From the NCBI GenBank assembly GCA_018136815.1, contig CM030931.1:7696812-7760811 (forward strand): a stretch of DNA of 64,000 bases. Reading direction: 5' to 3'. The stretch comes from Isochrysis galbana (Eukaryota > Haptophyta > Isochrysidales > Isochrysidaceae). A program made the translations under genes and the position numbers. The notes beneath the pieces were generated by a model. It made no database searches. It was not told where the DNA came from and worked only from the letters and a program-made list of their open reading frames with translations. Within the stretch, counting starts at the first letter, position 1. Each line of letters opens with the position of its first letter. This document shows, one piece after another, positions 1 through 10,417 of the stretch.

Positions 1-535
1 ATACACTGTCCCCCTCCCGCGTCTTACTTACACCTACCCGTAAGAAAATCTCGATCTCCCTCTTTTTACATTCGATGGCTCACATCGAGTCCGTCCCATA
101 TTTGACGGAACGCGAGGCCCCCCTACCCCTGGATGGCCAGTTGGGTAGCTGAAGGGGGCAGTGGACAAGGCTAGGGCTGACCATTAACAGGCAAGTTTTT
201 GGGAATCCCGTTAGTAGTTTATCAAGTTTCAAGGTCAGTACAAAAAAACTTCTTAATAATCTCGCCGCGCGTGCGTCCCTGCTCAGCAGCTACGTAGCCT
301 CGCCCGCTTCTCTTATCCCCCCTCCACCAGCCTTGCGGCGCGTCCCTTCGGCTGCACTACCTAGGGTCTAGGTGTGGGGGGCTTCCGATGGCAGGCGGCG
401 TGTTTCAAGGCCAGTACATTAACAGGTTGAGTTTTTCTCTGGGTGTTAACAGGTTGTTTTAGGTTTTATTTAGGGGTGATAATACCCAGTTAGTGGCCAT
501 TAACAGGTTAACCCCATTACAAGATTACAAGCTGT
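1..535. other. Intergenic, no gene seen
   Basis: No coding region can be supported here. The only structure is a scattered short repeat related to ATTAACAGGTT, seen near 183, 417, 447 and 499, often followed by a T-rich stretch. It ends where the 15-bp target-site duplication of the next retroposon begins. Confidence 0.5.
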
Positions 536-1487
536 TACCCCAACGTTGGATAAGATAAAACAACTGAGCGTTAGTACCACTACTCCCACTAGCCCGGTAC
601 TATCACGACACCCCTCAGCGCACTTGCCCGCACGCCTTGAAGTGATGGCACAGACACATACACCAATGCATCCCTTCAAATCTCCCCCCTCGCAAACCCC
701 CGGCTCCCATTATAACTCCCCACAAGTTACAATGGGGGAAAACCCATTGAGGCGGACCGGTCGACGCCGGCCGACTCTCCGGGGAAAAACACCGGGGGGG
801 GGGGGAGGGACCTCTCGTCGTGAAGCAGAACGGCCCTTACAGCTCGCGCCGCGAGCAGTCCTCGAAGAAATAAATGACTGCGCCCCCCGATACCTGCCAC
901 AGGGACGTCTTGAGCCACTCCCTTCTTCTCGCCCCTCCTGTCGCCAGCCGCCCCCCTTCGCCCGTTTGCTAACGCAAACGGGGCCCGTTTCTTACCGCAC
1001 TCCATCGGGGGGGGCGCAAATTCCCCCCTCTCCCTCTCTCCATTCTCCTCCGCCCCTCTCCCTGCGGCGCGTCGCCATGCGGCGCGCCACGGCCTGCTCT
1101 CAGAGGGCCTTTGGGGGCTCCCAGAGGGCCAGCAAGGGCAGCTCAGGGGGCAGTGGAGGCTGGGGCTCAGCCCCTGGCCCCCCCTGCCTCTCCCACGCTT
1201 GCCACGCTGGCCATTGGAGCCTCCCAGTGGCCTCTGTATGCCTGGCGACCAGGGGAGGGGGGGGAGTCAGCTCGAGGGCAGGCCCATGCTGGGCGTGGGA
1301 GTGCGAGTCTCGGCCCGCGCCCACTAGGGGTCTGGGCCAGAGTGTTGATTGCCCAGCCCCTGCCAAAGGGCAGGGGCTGGGGTTGATTGTACGGGCCCAC
1401 CCCGGGGGGTGTCCGCGATGGAGAGGGGGGGCGCGAGGCCCCCATTGACCCCCACTTATAAAAGTAGGTTGATACCCCAACGTTGGA
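536..1487 (-). mobile_element. Non-autonomous LINE-like retroposon, copy A, with 15-bp TSD
   Basis: The same 15 bases, TACCCCAACGTTGGA, lie at 536-550 and 1473-1487 and bracket a 922-bp element (551-1472). The sense strand is minus. The 5' end carries an AT hairpin (AACCTACTTTTATAAGTGGG), an ATGGGGG start and a GC hairpin with loop CCTCGCG. Further in lies a strong hairpin (1357-1385, CCCCTGCC/GGCAGGGG arms) and, near 963-985, another with CCCGTTTGC/GCAAACGGG arms. The 3' end reads GTTGTTTTATCTTA. Other copies are at 27495-28390, 51890-52617, 33595-34355 (diverged) and 21900-22262 (partial). The TSD length and the absence of terminal inverted repeats indicate LINE-type retroposition. No long conserved protein is encoded, so it must rely on enzymes made elsewhere. 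Confidence 0.8.
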
Positions 1488-1689
1488 ATACATGTTTGGG
1501 GGGGGATTCCCTTCCCCCCTCCCCTCCCCCCGCCCCCCGACGCCGGGAGCTGTACCTTGTACCCCCCGCGCACGCCCTGCGCCTCTCCCCCCCCGACGCA
1601 CCCTCCTTCGCCTGCCACCCACCCTCTTTCGCCTGCCACCCCTCCTCGCCTGTGCCCCGAGGCTCCGTCTCGTCCCTGTTTGCCTCTTT

Positions 1690-2270
1690 CTTCCTTCCCT
1701 CTTCCTCGCCTGCCACTCCTGTCGCCCTCCCCCCCCCGCGTGCCAGAATCGCGATGGGCTCGTCTTCTCTGAAGCGTTCTGTGGAAGCAGAGGAAGAGAC
1801 CCGTCGAGTGTCACCTCACCTGTCTGCACGTCGCACGTCGCAACGGGAAGCTTCTATGGGAGTATTGCACTACGAATCAATTTCCACCTATAGAGGACTT
1901 GGGTCAGGACATCGACTTCATGTATGTCGATCGAGTTCATCTCATCGGTGCACTGATGGAGGCATCCTCTCGCGGACACTTCTGGTGCGTGAAGAATACA
2001 TTGATTGGAGTTGTTCCAAAATCGACAGAAGAGTGGATCTGCATTCGTCGCGTTTGTACTTTGCCGACGAGGGGTTCCCATTACAGATTACAGGGTTCGG
2101 CGGGGGAAAACCCCTTTCGGGTAAAAACAACGCAAGGGGGGGGGGGGGCACTCGTGAATAGGAGCTCAGAAGCGCTAATCTCTCCTCGCCGAAGCGAGTG
2201 GCCGCGGCGAGCCGCGGCCCTTCCCTCCTGGTTCTGGTGCCCCCGTCTTCTCTGACCTAAACAGGGCGAG
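1690..2270 (+). other. Possible coding relic followed by a diverged retroposon fragment
   Basis: Between about 1770 and 2070 one plus-strand frame reads without stop and has a protein-like composition (residues such as HLTCLHVARRNG, FMYVDRVHLIGALMEASS), but no family is recognised and no start or splice sites can be assigned. From about 2070 to 2160 the sequence (GGTTCCCATTACA, then GGGGGAAAACCCC and a poly-G run) is a degraded piece of the copy A retroposon family. The coding reading is weak. Confidence 0.25.
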
Positions 2271-2714
2271 AAGACATGTTAATGTTAACGCCGGAGGGAT
2301 CAATACACTAGCTAACGTCACACTGAGGTTGGTCAATCCAATGCCTCACAACTATAGTGAGCGCATGTTACTCCGTCAGCTGTCAGGTCGTTAGTTCAGG
2401 ATTTCAGTCATACTGGGGGGAGTTGATCCATCCGAAGAGGTCCCCCCGTGAAAGTCACTTTTACACACACACACACATGATTGAGACGATGGGGCTCCCC
2501 GGCTACACGTCTAACTCCGCAAGTCTCTGCCACACGTCTAATTGCGCAAGCATCTGCGGAGACACCCTGGTCCAGAAGAAACCTTGCCGACCCTCCTCCC
2601 TCTCTCTGAGGTATGGCATCGAGCACATGGGTCGATTGCAAGCATTTTCCGCCCATCAGTGTTGCCAAACGAGTGGGTTGGATAGCTACCCTCATGATCC
2701 CCACGATCTTCCAC

Positions 2715-2905
2715 GATTGAACGCTTTTCCATGCGGTGGGGGTGATGGCGATTGAACGCGTTCTACGTGTAGGCTGATGGTGATTGAACGCTTTTCCATG
2801 CGGTGGGGGTGATGGTGATTGAGCGCGTTCCACGTGTAGGCTGATGGTGATTGAACGCTTTTCCATGCGGTGGGTGATGGTGATTGAGCGCTTCTCGCCT
2901 TCGAA
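2715..2905 (+). repeat. 67-bp tandem repeat, about 2.8 units
   Basis: Units start at 2715, 2782 and 2849. Each unit contains two half-units beginning GATTGAACGC or GATTGAGCGC separated by a CATGCGGTGGG segment. The last unit runs into the coding frame of the next gene, whose first residues (MVIERFS twice) are encoded by the repeat. Confidence 0.85.
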
Positions 2906-3635
2906 AGGGAACCCCAAACCGGGCGAAACAGCTCAGTGGCTGTCGTACTACAGCATTTACCTCGGGATTTTAATCACCGTCTTGAAATACCTGCAGGAAC
3001 TTGCCGAAGTGAGATCGAAAGAGCTAAAACGTGAGTTACACCTGACTAAACTAACGCAAGAGTACCAAACCCATGGGTTAGCCCGACATACTAGATCTTA
3101 TGCGAAAATGGCGGCTGAGTTCAAAAAACGAGTGGATTCTTACACAACTATGGTAAGTACCCTTGAGGAATTGGCCAAGAAAACACCCGAACCAATTTCG
3201 TTTAGGGACGCTGTCTCAAGCATTCTCGATGAGGAATGGACAGCTTTGTCTAAAGCTCTGGAAGAGATTGACACATTGGACTTGGCGCTGATGAGGGGTC
3301 CCGTAACCCATATCGAGAACTACGTACTTACCAAACCTGAAGTTAGCAATCACTTAAAAAAACATCTGCGAGAATTCAAGGAAAGATACGACAAAGTCTT
3401 AGAAGCCTACTGCCCGGTATTCAATAAAAAGAAGCTGCTATCACTACGTAGCAATAACACAAAACTATACGAACTGCAACGGAAGCTAGAATTGTTCATT
3501 GAGATCGTCAGTGAGTACTCTCAAGAATATGCCGGCAAATTTATTCGTGACATTAATAAGCTAAACGAAGAATATCATGACGTAGTCGAGGAAGCTTACG
3601 AGGTAATAATGAGTAAACAGGGAAACACCTCTTGA
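2844..3635 (+). CDS. AT-rich orphan gene, helical protein with N-terminal hydrophobic segment
   Basis: An open frame of 263 codons, clearly lower in GC than its surroundings. I do not recognise the family. The N-terminus up to about residue 30 comes from the upstream tandem repeat, so the true start may be one of several ATGs (2844, 2865, 2877). A hydrophobic stretch follows (SYYSIYLGILITVLKYL), which could anchor it in a membrane. The rest is charged and helical, with many Leu/Glu/Lys residues in coiled-coil spacing, for example around KKHLREFKERYDKVLEAY. It has no close neighbour in the same orientation. The base composition suggests transfer or a mobile/viral origin, but nothing in the sequence proves this. 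Confidence 0.6.
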   Translation: MVIERFSMRWVMVIERFSPSKGNPKPGETAQWLSYYSIYLGILITVLKYLQELAEVRSKELKRELHLTKLTQEYQTHGLARHTRSYAKMAAEFKKRVDSYTTMVSTLEELAKKTPEPISFRDAVSSILDEEWTALSKALEEIDTLDLALMRGPVTHIENYVLTKPEVSNHLKKHLREFKERYDKVLEAYCPVFNKKKLLSLRSNNTKLYELQRKLELFIEIVSEYSQEYAGKFIRDINKLNEEYHDVVEEAYEVIMSKQGNTS

Positions 3636-3811
3636 AGGGCGTGTCTCCGCGAAAGAGCGGACGAGACGCCCCCACCGGAGAGCAACCTTGCTCGTCAGAT
3701 ATTTTTGGGGGCGGGCGCGCGGAGAGAGAGAGGCACCCCCCCCTTCCCATCCACAGCCCCTCTACCCCATCCCCCGGCGAGTAGGCTCCCCAGGCGTTGT
3801 GGATGGCACAG

Positions 3812-3980
3812 GCGTTGTCGAAGGAGACCCTCTCGGGGCGCGCCCTCATGCCGAGCCAAGGCGATGCTGTTCTCGTCGCGTACGTGGTGCTCCTGGGCCT
3901 CTCCTTCGGGGTGCTCGCGGGGGGGGGTCATGGTAGGGTGAGACCGGAAGGGAAAGGAGACCAAATGAAGGCAAGCCGCC
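3812..3980 (+). repeat. Dispersed cytochrome b561 tail module, copy 1
   Basis: This segment matches the minus strand of 18213-18402 and 62216-62392. In one frame it encodes SGRALMPSQGDAVLVAY followed by a hydrophobic helix, which is the last helix of the cytochrome b561 fragment at 62278-62640. It ends at ACCAAATGAAGGCAAGCCGCC in all three copies. Copies 1 and 2 share an extra upstream stretch, TTGTCGAAGGAG. The sequence before it differs from the other two copies. Confidence 0.8.
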
Positions 3981-4045
3981 TTCATAAGATTAGTGGTCTT
4001 GCATGGTTTGACCCGATAGCCAACTTTCAAAGTAAGTTGGCTCAT
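3981..4045 (+). mobile_element. Fragment of LINE 5'-end cassette
   Basis: Directly after the module comes a paired stretch (CCAACTTTCAAAGTAAGTTGG) followed by CTCATGGGGGG. This matches the hairpin-CATGG-G-run order at the 5' ends of the LINE at 44987-45010 and its relatives. The copy breaks off within the G run. Confidence 0.5.
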
Positions 4046-4537
4046 GGGGGGTAACATAGATATACTACATACTACATATACTTCGTTGATCGTTGAAGTG
4101 ATTTTTAGCAGCATAAGAGCTCATTGTTGGACGGGTTCCGAGGCCGAAATCGAAGTCCACCCGAAAGAAACACGAACACACCGGGAAGGGCACGTGAGGG
4201 AGAGGGAGGCGAATGAGCACATGAACATGATCGCTATACGCCTTGGCCTACGGGACGGTGGCGAATGAACGCTTTTCGCTTAAGTTAGGCGCTAGTGGCT
4301 AGTGGGTTGGCGTAGGTGGTAGGGCTTATCACATTCTTTGACATCATTATTCATACACAGGACAAAAGGGGTGAGTCGCCACCGAGCACTTAAGCAGGCC
4401 CAACCAAAAGTCTTGCCAAGTGGCTTGCAATGGAATCTGTGCACGTAAGGCCTAACACGAGGAAAGAGCGACATACCATGGGACTATCTTGACACAATGT
4501 AACCCTTGACCTTTCGTTAGGATCGGTTAGGGTCTGC
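4046..4537. other. Intergenic, 3' of channel gene
   Basis: No gene is seen. A short relic of the upstream tandem repeat (GAATGAACGCTTTTCGCTT) lies near 4263. The channel gene ends at 4538 on the minus strand, so this stretch holds its 3' untranslated region and terminator, which cannot be delimited. Confidence 0.4.
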
Positions 4538-7054
4538 TCATTTGCGAGACGGAGGGGGTGGCTTCACTTCGTCCCGGCTGGAGTTGACACCGTCGAAAGC
4601 GCCATCTGGCTGCAAATATTCCATCATAGACACCACGCCTTGAAGCACTTCGACTTGCATCTTTTCCATACGCTCGATACCATCCTCGACATTAAGCAGC
4701 CTCGTCTCAATGCTGTGTGATTTTGCACCGTCACCGTCCCTGAATGAGGAGGTCTTGACGAGCGGCTCGTCCCGCACGCTTGATTCTCGCACGCTTAGAC
4801 AGGCGCGCAAGTGCTGCTTGTTCTTATCGAGGGCCTTGGCCGCCGAGATCTTATGAAGTGACCGCTGCATAATCGCGAGCTGGCTTTGCCGAACCTTCTC
4901 CTCCTCGTCAGCCTCCTCTGGTGTGAGCTCGAGGTCATTCACGTCATCACCATTCCTAAGAATGTCCTCGCGAACAGACGCGGGTCTATTCAAAGGCGTG
5001 ATAACCTTATCGCCAGAAGAGGTCCGCCGACGCACCGTAGGCGGAGATTTGAGGATGTGAGAAAGCGATCCGCGGGAGCACGATGATTCAGAACCCCCAC
5101 GTGGTGATTGGCAGGAAGCGGGCTCCGTATCCTGCACCCTTTGCAGCTCTCTAGCCGCCAGCACCGCGTGTGTGCCCGCCGTCGTCGAATGAGAGAGCCT
5201 CCTCAGGGCGTCAGTCTCCATCTTGACTTGCGCGCGCAGCCGCTCGCGCGCCATTTTCTGCATCTTCTCAGCCATCTCGGGAGCGTCAACAACCAACAAC
5301 TCCATGTCCGCTCGACTGAGTGACCACAGCTCCGCGTACCCGACGGCGCGCGCATTGGCCGTGCGCCTCTCACGCGCGATCAGCGCGTCTTCTCCAAAGA
5401 AAGACCCCGGGTCCAGCACTTGATAGCGAGTTGTCATCGAGGCCGACCACATCTCGACGTGGCCATAGTCAATGAAGAACATTTCCAAACCTAGTTCCCC
5501 AGCAATGATGATAAAGTCACCCGGTGCAGCCATCACCGGTGTGAGCAGTGACACCAGGTTAAGGATGAAGGATGTTTCAGCTTCGCGGAAGAAGGGAACC
5601 TTAGATATCATGTCGCGGTGGAGGTAGAGCAAGACCTCACGACGCAGATGAGATGGCAACGCAGCCAGGACTGCAGGTTCATCAAACACGGACTGCCTGC
5701 TCCAATAGAATGCATAGTACTTGCGGATCCGTGTCTTCAGCTGCTGTGGCAGGCGTCGGTGCTGCATGTACATGTTGATGCTATCCATCCGCTGATTCAT
5801 CAACAAGTCGGACGCATTCAACTCGCGCAGCAACTGATTGGTGTTGGCCATTACAATGGCAAACAGTATCGCTCCGCAGAACATACACACAATCGCGTAG
5901 AGGCGCTCGCCGTCAGACACCATGACAACATCACCGTATCCGACGGTCGACAGCGTCATGACCGTCCAGTACATTGAGGCCACGTACTGTGTGGCGAAAT
6001 GCATATCTTCGAGGTCTTCCAAGCCACTCAGCTTTCGGTTTACGATCCAACCCGTGTCGTCAAATCTGGCATATAGGACCCCAATCCACCAGGTGATACA
6101 GCAAAGCGTATGGCATACCCACCATACCGTCCAGAACTGGCGCAACAAGCGCCTCGTCAGAGGGAAATAAATGACCCTGCCCACAGTCCAGTTGTCGAGA
6201 TTCTTCCGCCCGCGAAGTAGCTTGAGGATCCGAAAGAGGCGGATCATACGCAGGATCCGAAACAGTTCAGTGGCTCGCAATGTCCCATCGTCCACCACAA
6301 ACTGAACAGCAATATTGGAGCACAACGACGGTAAAATGGCGACGAGGTCAATCCAGAACCAGAACTGCACGTAACGCCTCCTGATTTGCTTGATATCCAT
6401 TACGAGCAGCGCCGGATGACCGGGTGCCCTTTCGTAGTAACCTAAGCGGAAGTTGATGAAGATATCCACCAAGAACATTCCATCGATGACCCAGTCGATG
6501 ACATCCAACGCGGCCAGAAGAGCGGGCGTGCTCGGGTGCTCACTAGTGGGCCCGTTTGTAAAACTTTCGTCAAAAGCGACACGGACCGGGACTACAAGCA
6601 TGTTAAAATAGACGAGCAAATAGATGTAGTGCACCCAGTAGCGTATCAGCAGGGATGTTGGATGGATGACGTACCCACGGCACTCGGTGGTCGATGCGAG
6701 TTCGAGCCCATTCTGGTCCGTCAGCTCTGGAGAGTTAGAGTAGCGCGCCTTATCATCAGTGCCCTGTAGCCGGGTTGCAATCTCCGTCTCCGTGTCAGCC
6801 CAGGTTGCCCCCATGGAAAACAAGGGCAAGTCTGGCGGACTTCCGTCATCGTCCTCGGCCATGTCATGCTTCTCCGTGCTCCCGAGGATAGCCGACTTCG
6901 CGACGGACCACATACTCCCTGCAGCTTGCTGATGCAGGCGGCCCGACGCTTGCCGTTGTAGCGTCCCAAGGCCCTTGGGCACGGGGTGCGGTGGGCCGTC
7001 GGCGTTCTTCCGGTGGCTAGGCATCTGCTCAGAGTCTGTGCTGCAGTCGGCCAT
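4538..7054 (-). CDS. Cyclic-nucleotide-binding voltage-type K+ channel (HCN/EAG/CNG-like)
   Basis: An uninterrupted 838-residue protein for the plasma membrane or an organelle membrane. Order of parts: disordered N-terminus (1-130); S1 from about 131; S4 at about 256-283 with arginines every third residue (LFRILRMIRLFRILKLL); pore helix and K+ selectivity filter TLSTVGYGD at about 367-375; S6 (about 388-410); C-linker; and a cyclic-nucleotide-binding domain at about 483-600 with phosphate-binding cassette FGEDAL...RRTANARA. The C-terminus (about 610-838) is charged and low-complexity. One subunit has six helices, so it should act as a tetramer passing K+ and gated by voltage and/or cAMP/cGMP. 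The start is set at ATG 7054, which lies in a good context (AAGATGG); the frame stays open upstream but has no better start. No introns are needed. Upstream sits a long pyrimidine tract on the coding strand. Confidence 0.93.
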   Translation of the reverse strand: MADCSTDSEQMPSHRKNADGPPHPVPKGLGTLQRQASGRLHQQAAGSMWSVAKSAILGSTEKHDMAEDDDGSPPDLPLFSMGATWADTETEIATRLQGTDDKARYSNSPELTDQNGLELASTTECRGYVIHPTSLLIRYWVHYIYLLVYFNMLVVPVRVAFDESFTNGPTSEHPSTPALLAALDVIDWVIDGMFLVDIFINFRLGYYERAPGHPALLVMDIKQIRRRYVQFWFWIDLVAILPSLCSNIAVQFVVDDGTLRATELFRILRMIRLFRILKLLRGRKNLDNWTVGRVIYFPLTRRLLRQFWTVWWVCHTLCCITWWIGVLYARFDDTGWIVNRKLSGLEDLEDMHFATQYVASMYWTVMTLSTVGYGDVVMVSDGERLYAIVCMFCGAILFAIVMANTNQLLRELNASDLLMNQRMDSINMYMQHRRLPQQLKTRIRKYYAFYWSRQSVFDEPAVLAALPSHLRREVLLYLHRDMISKVPFFREAETSFILNLVSLLTPVMAAPGDFIIIAGELGLEMFFIDYGHVEMWSASMTTRYQVLDPGSFFGEDALIARERRTANARAVGYAELWSLSRADMELLVVDAPEMAEKMQKMARERLRAQVKMETDALRRLSHSTTAGTHAVLAARELQRVQDTEPASCQSPRGGSESSCSRGSLSHILKSPPTVRRRTSSGDKVITPLNRPASVREDILRNGDDVNDLELTPEEADEEEKVRQSQLAIMQRSLHKISAAKALDKNKQHLRACLSVRESSVRDEPLVKTSSFRDGDGAKSHSIETRLLNVEDGIERMEKMQVEVLQGVVSMMEYLQPDGAFDGVNSSRDEVKPPPPSRK

Positions 7055-7199
7055 CTTGGCTCGTGAGGGTGCGATTCGCATGCCCCGCAAAACCCCGCGC
7101 GCGATCCTGTGCGCACGCGCGCGCTTGGCTCGGCTGCAAGCAAGTGCCGTCGCAGACCCCTTCTTGCCCCACCACCCCAACCCCCACCCCCACCCCCTT

Positions 7200-7621
7200 T
7201 GACCGCTCGGGCCCGCGCTGCCCCCCCGCGGGGGAAGGGGGGGGAGGGTTCACACAAGAGAGAGAGAAGAGGGGGTGGGGAGTAGAGAGATCTAGGAGGG
7301 GGCAGCAGGGAGAAAGGGAGGGGGCGTGGGAAAGAAGTGAAGACAGAGGCGGAGAGAGAGGAAGGAGACAGGGAGCGAGGAGAGAGAAGAAGAGAGGAGA
7401 GAGAGGAGAGAGAGGAGAGGGAGGGAGGAAGGGAGGGAGGCGTAGGGCATGAGAGAATACAGGAGAAAGAGAGAGGGAGAGAGAAAAGGGGGAGGTACCT
7501 ACGGGCAAACGAGCGAGAGGGAGGGAGAGAGAGAGAGAGAGAGAGAGAAGAGGAGAGTGGGAGCAGCAGTTGACCGTTTCGGTTTCCCAAGACTCCCCTC
7601 CCATCCGCGGCGGGGGGGCGG

Positions 7622-7656
<35 letters not shown>

Positions 7657-7680
7657 GGCGCCGCGGGGAGGGCACCTTGA
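7200..7680. repeat. Homopurine tract and poly-G run upstream of channel gene
   Basis: The plus strand is almost purely G and A from about 7240 to 7560 (GAGAGA and GGGAGG arrays), then a poly-G run of more than 30 bases around 7623-7654. On the coding strand of the channel gene this is a C/T tract ending about 150 bp before its ATG. Long open frames through it are compositional and not genes. Confidence 0.85.
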
Positions 7681-7685
7681 CCCCC

Positions 7686-9745
7686 GGTCACTCACTCATT
7701 TTATTTAACCACTATCCCTTCTGACAACATCGCTGTAGAGTAGAGGCGGCGTCCAATACTCGCCCGCCGGTCACTCACTCATTTTATTTAACCACTATCC
7801 CTTCTGACAACATCGCTGTAGAGTAGAGGCGGCGTCCAATACTCGCCCGCCGGTCACTCACTCATTTTATTTAACCACTATCCCTTCTGACAACATCGCT
7901 GTAGAGTAGAGGCGGCGTCCAATACTCGCCCGCCGGTCACTCACTCATTTTATTTAACCACTATCCCTTCTGACAACATCGCTGTAGAGTAGAGGCGGCG
8001 TCCAATACTCGCCCGCCGGTCACTCACTCATTTTATTTAACCACTATCCCTTCTGACAACATCGCTGTAGAGTAGAGGCGGCGTCCAATACTCGCCCGCC
8101 GGTCACTCACTCATTTTATTTAACCACTATCCCTTCTGACAACATCGCTGTAGAGTAGAGGCGGCGTCCAATACTCGCCCGCCGGTCACTCACTCATTTT
8201 ATTTAACCACTATCCCTTCTGACAACATCGCTGTAGAGTAGAGGCGGCGTCCAATACTCGCCCGCCGGTCACTCACTCATTTTATTTAACCACTATCCCT
8301 TCTGACAACATCGCTGTAGAGTAGAGGCGGCGTCCAATACTCGCCCGCCGGTCACTCACTCATTTTATTTAACCACTATCCCTTCTGACAACATCGCTGT
8401 AGAGTAGAGGCGGCGTCCAATACTCGCCCGCCGGTCACTCACTCATTTTATTTAACCACTATCCCTTCTGACAACATCGCTGTAGAGTAGAGGCGGCGTC
8501 CAATACTCGCCCGCCGGTCACTCACTCATTTTATTTAACCACTATCCCTTCTGACAACATCGCTGTAGAGTAGAGGCGGCGTCCAATACTCGCCCGCCGG
8601 TCACTCACTCATTTTATTTAACCACTATCCCTTCTGACAACATCGCTGTAGAGTAGAGGCGGCGTCCAATACTCGCCCGCCGGTCACTCACTCATTTTAT
8701 TTAACCACTATCCCTTCTGACAACATCGCTGTAGAGTAGAGGCGGCGTCCAATACTCGCCCGCCGGTCACTCACTCATTTTATTTAACCACTATCCCTTC
8801 TGACAACATCGCTGTAGAGTAGAGGCGGCGTCCAATACTCGCCCGCCGGTCACTCACTCATTTTATTTAACCACTATCCCTTCTGACAACATCGCTGTAG
8901 AGTAGAGGCGGCGTCCAATACTCGCCCGCCGGTCACTCACTCATTTTATTTAACCACTATCCCTTCTGACAACATCGCTGTAGAGTAGAGGCGGCGTCCA
9001 ATACTCGCCCGCCGGTCACTCACTCATTTTATTTAACCACTATCCCTTCTGACAACATCGCTGTAGAGTAGAGGCGGCGTCCAATACTCGCCCGCCGGTC
9101 ACTCACTCATTTTATTTAACCACTATCCCTTCTGACAACATCGCTGTAGAGTAGAGGCGGCGTCCAATACTCGCCCGCCGGTCACTCACTCATTTTATTT
9201 AACCACTATCCCTTCTGACAACATCGCTGTAGAGTAGAGGCGGCGTCCAATACTCGCCCGCCGGTCACTCACTCATTTTATTTAACCACTATCCCTTCTG
9301 ACAACATCGCTGTAGAGTAGAGGCGGCGTCCAATACTCGCCCGCCGGTCACTCACTCATTTTATTTAACCACTATCCCTTCTGACAACATCGCTGTAGAG
9401 TAGAGGCGGCGTCCAATACTCGCCCGCCGGTCACTCACTCATTTTATTTAACCACTATCCCTTCTGACAACATCGCTGTAGAGGCGGCGTCCAATACTCG
9501 CCCGCCGGTCACTCACTCATTTTATTTAACCACTATCCCTTCTGACAACATCGCTGTAGAGGCGGCGTCCAATACTCGCCCGCCGGTCACTCACTCATTT
9601 TATTTAACCACTATCCCTTCTGACAACATCGCTGTAGAGGCGGCGTCCAATACTCGCCCGCCGGTCACTCACTCATTTTATTTAACCACTATCCCTTCTG
9701 ACAACATCGCTGTAGAGTAGAGGCGGCGTCCAATACTCGCCCGCC
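7686..9745 (+). repeat. 83/78-bp satellite array, 25 units
   Basis: Near-identical units begin GGTCACTCACTCATTTTATT. From 7686 to 9428 there are 21 units of exactly 83 bp; then three of 78 bp (starts 9429, 9507, 9585) lacking one TAGAG; then one of 83 bp (9663). The unit length, high identity and lack of open frame mark it as a satellite or large minisatellite. There are no spacers, so it is not a CRISPR array. A single diverged relic of the unit start lies at 51716-51750. Confidence 0.97.
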
Positions 9746-10417
9746 GGTCTGTCGCATTCGCGATGTCTCAGAGGCAAAAAGAAATAACAGTAAAAGAAAA
9801 ACAGTAAACAGTAAAGAAGAACAGAGGAAGAAAGAAGAAGAAAAGTGAAAAAGAAGAGACAAAAACCCAGAGTATATAGGGCGGTTCTCAGCCCTTCCCA
9901 TCGGCCCTATGGCTACGTAAACTCTCACGTGGCATAGTGGTTCAACCCACCGCCTCCACCAACCTTTTGCTCTGGGTCGCGAGTTCGAGTCCGGACGGAG
10001 CGCTCTGCAGTTCGAGCCCCGCTCCTTCTCCTCTCCGCTCTTCTTCTACAGTTAAATTCCTCTGCCTTCCTACCGTTAAAATTCTGCACTCCGTCTACCG
10101 TTAAAATCCTGCCTCCGTCGCCTTGCCAAGACATTTCCTCTGCCTTCCTGCCGGCTTCCTTGCCAGTTCCTTCCGCCCCGGTTTCCCGCTTGTCTGCAAA
10201 TCGGTTTCACCGCATTACGACCAAGCTTAGTGGGGAAACTCCTCGTCCAGTTCCGTTACCCGAAAATCTCGTTCATCTCGTCGGGCCCCAGGGCCATCTC
10301 GTTCATCTCGTCGGGCCATCAAGGCCATCTCGTTCATCTCGTCGTCGGGCCATCAGGCCATCTCGTTACATCTCGCTCATCTCGTTACAATCCAAGCTGC
10401 GGCTTTGATTTCCACAC
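9746..10417. mobile_element. 672-bp insert splitting the satellite
   Basis: The satellite stops after GGTC at 9746-9749 and resumes with GGTC at 10418, so the insert lies at a unit boundary and may have duplicated 4 bases. Inside are an A-rich stretch (9770-9870), a tRNA-like Pol III promoter (9930-9992), T/C-rich repeats containing CCGTTAAAATYCTGC (10040-10110) and about four copies of a unit near 31 bp built on ATCTCGTTCATCTCGTCGGG (10264-10385). The tRNA-like head and repetitive body resemble a SINE or a composite. Confidence 0.6.
9923..10000 (+). ncRNA. tRNA-like SINE head with A and B boxes
   Basis: TGGCATAGTGG at 9930-9940 matches the Pol III A box (TRGYNNARNGG) exactly, and AGTTCGAGTCC at 9982-9992 matches the B box. 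The spacing of about 42 bases is tRNA-like. The T and acceptor stems do not pair well, so a working tRNA is unlikely; a tRNA-derived SINE head is the better reading. Confidence 0.5.

Noticed and set aside
546-1829. Several open frames of 90-300 codons
   Set aside because: They lie inside the retroposon, shift frame between copies and show no conservation at protein level.
6721-7695. Minus-strand frame of 324 codons overlapping the channel start
   Set aside because: Made of pyrimidine-tract codons and a shadow frame of the channel gene; no domain.
9746-10417. Helitron insertion in the satellite
   Set aside because: No 5' TC / 3' hairpin-CTRR structure at the junctions.
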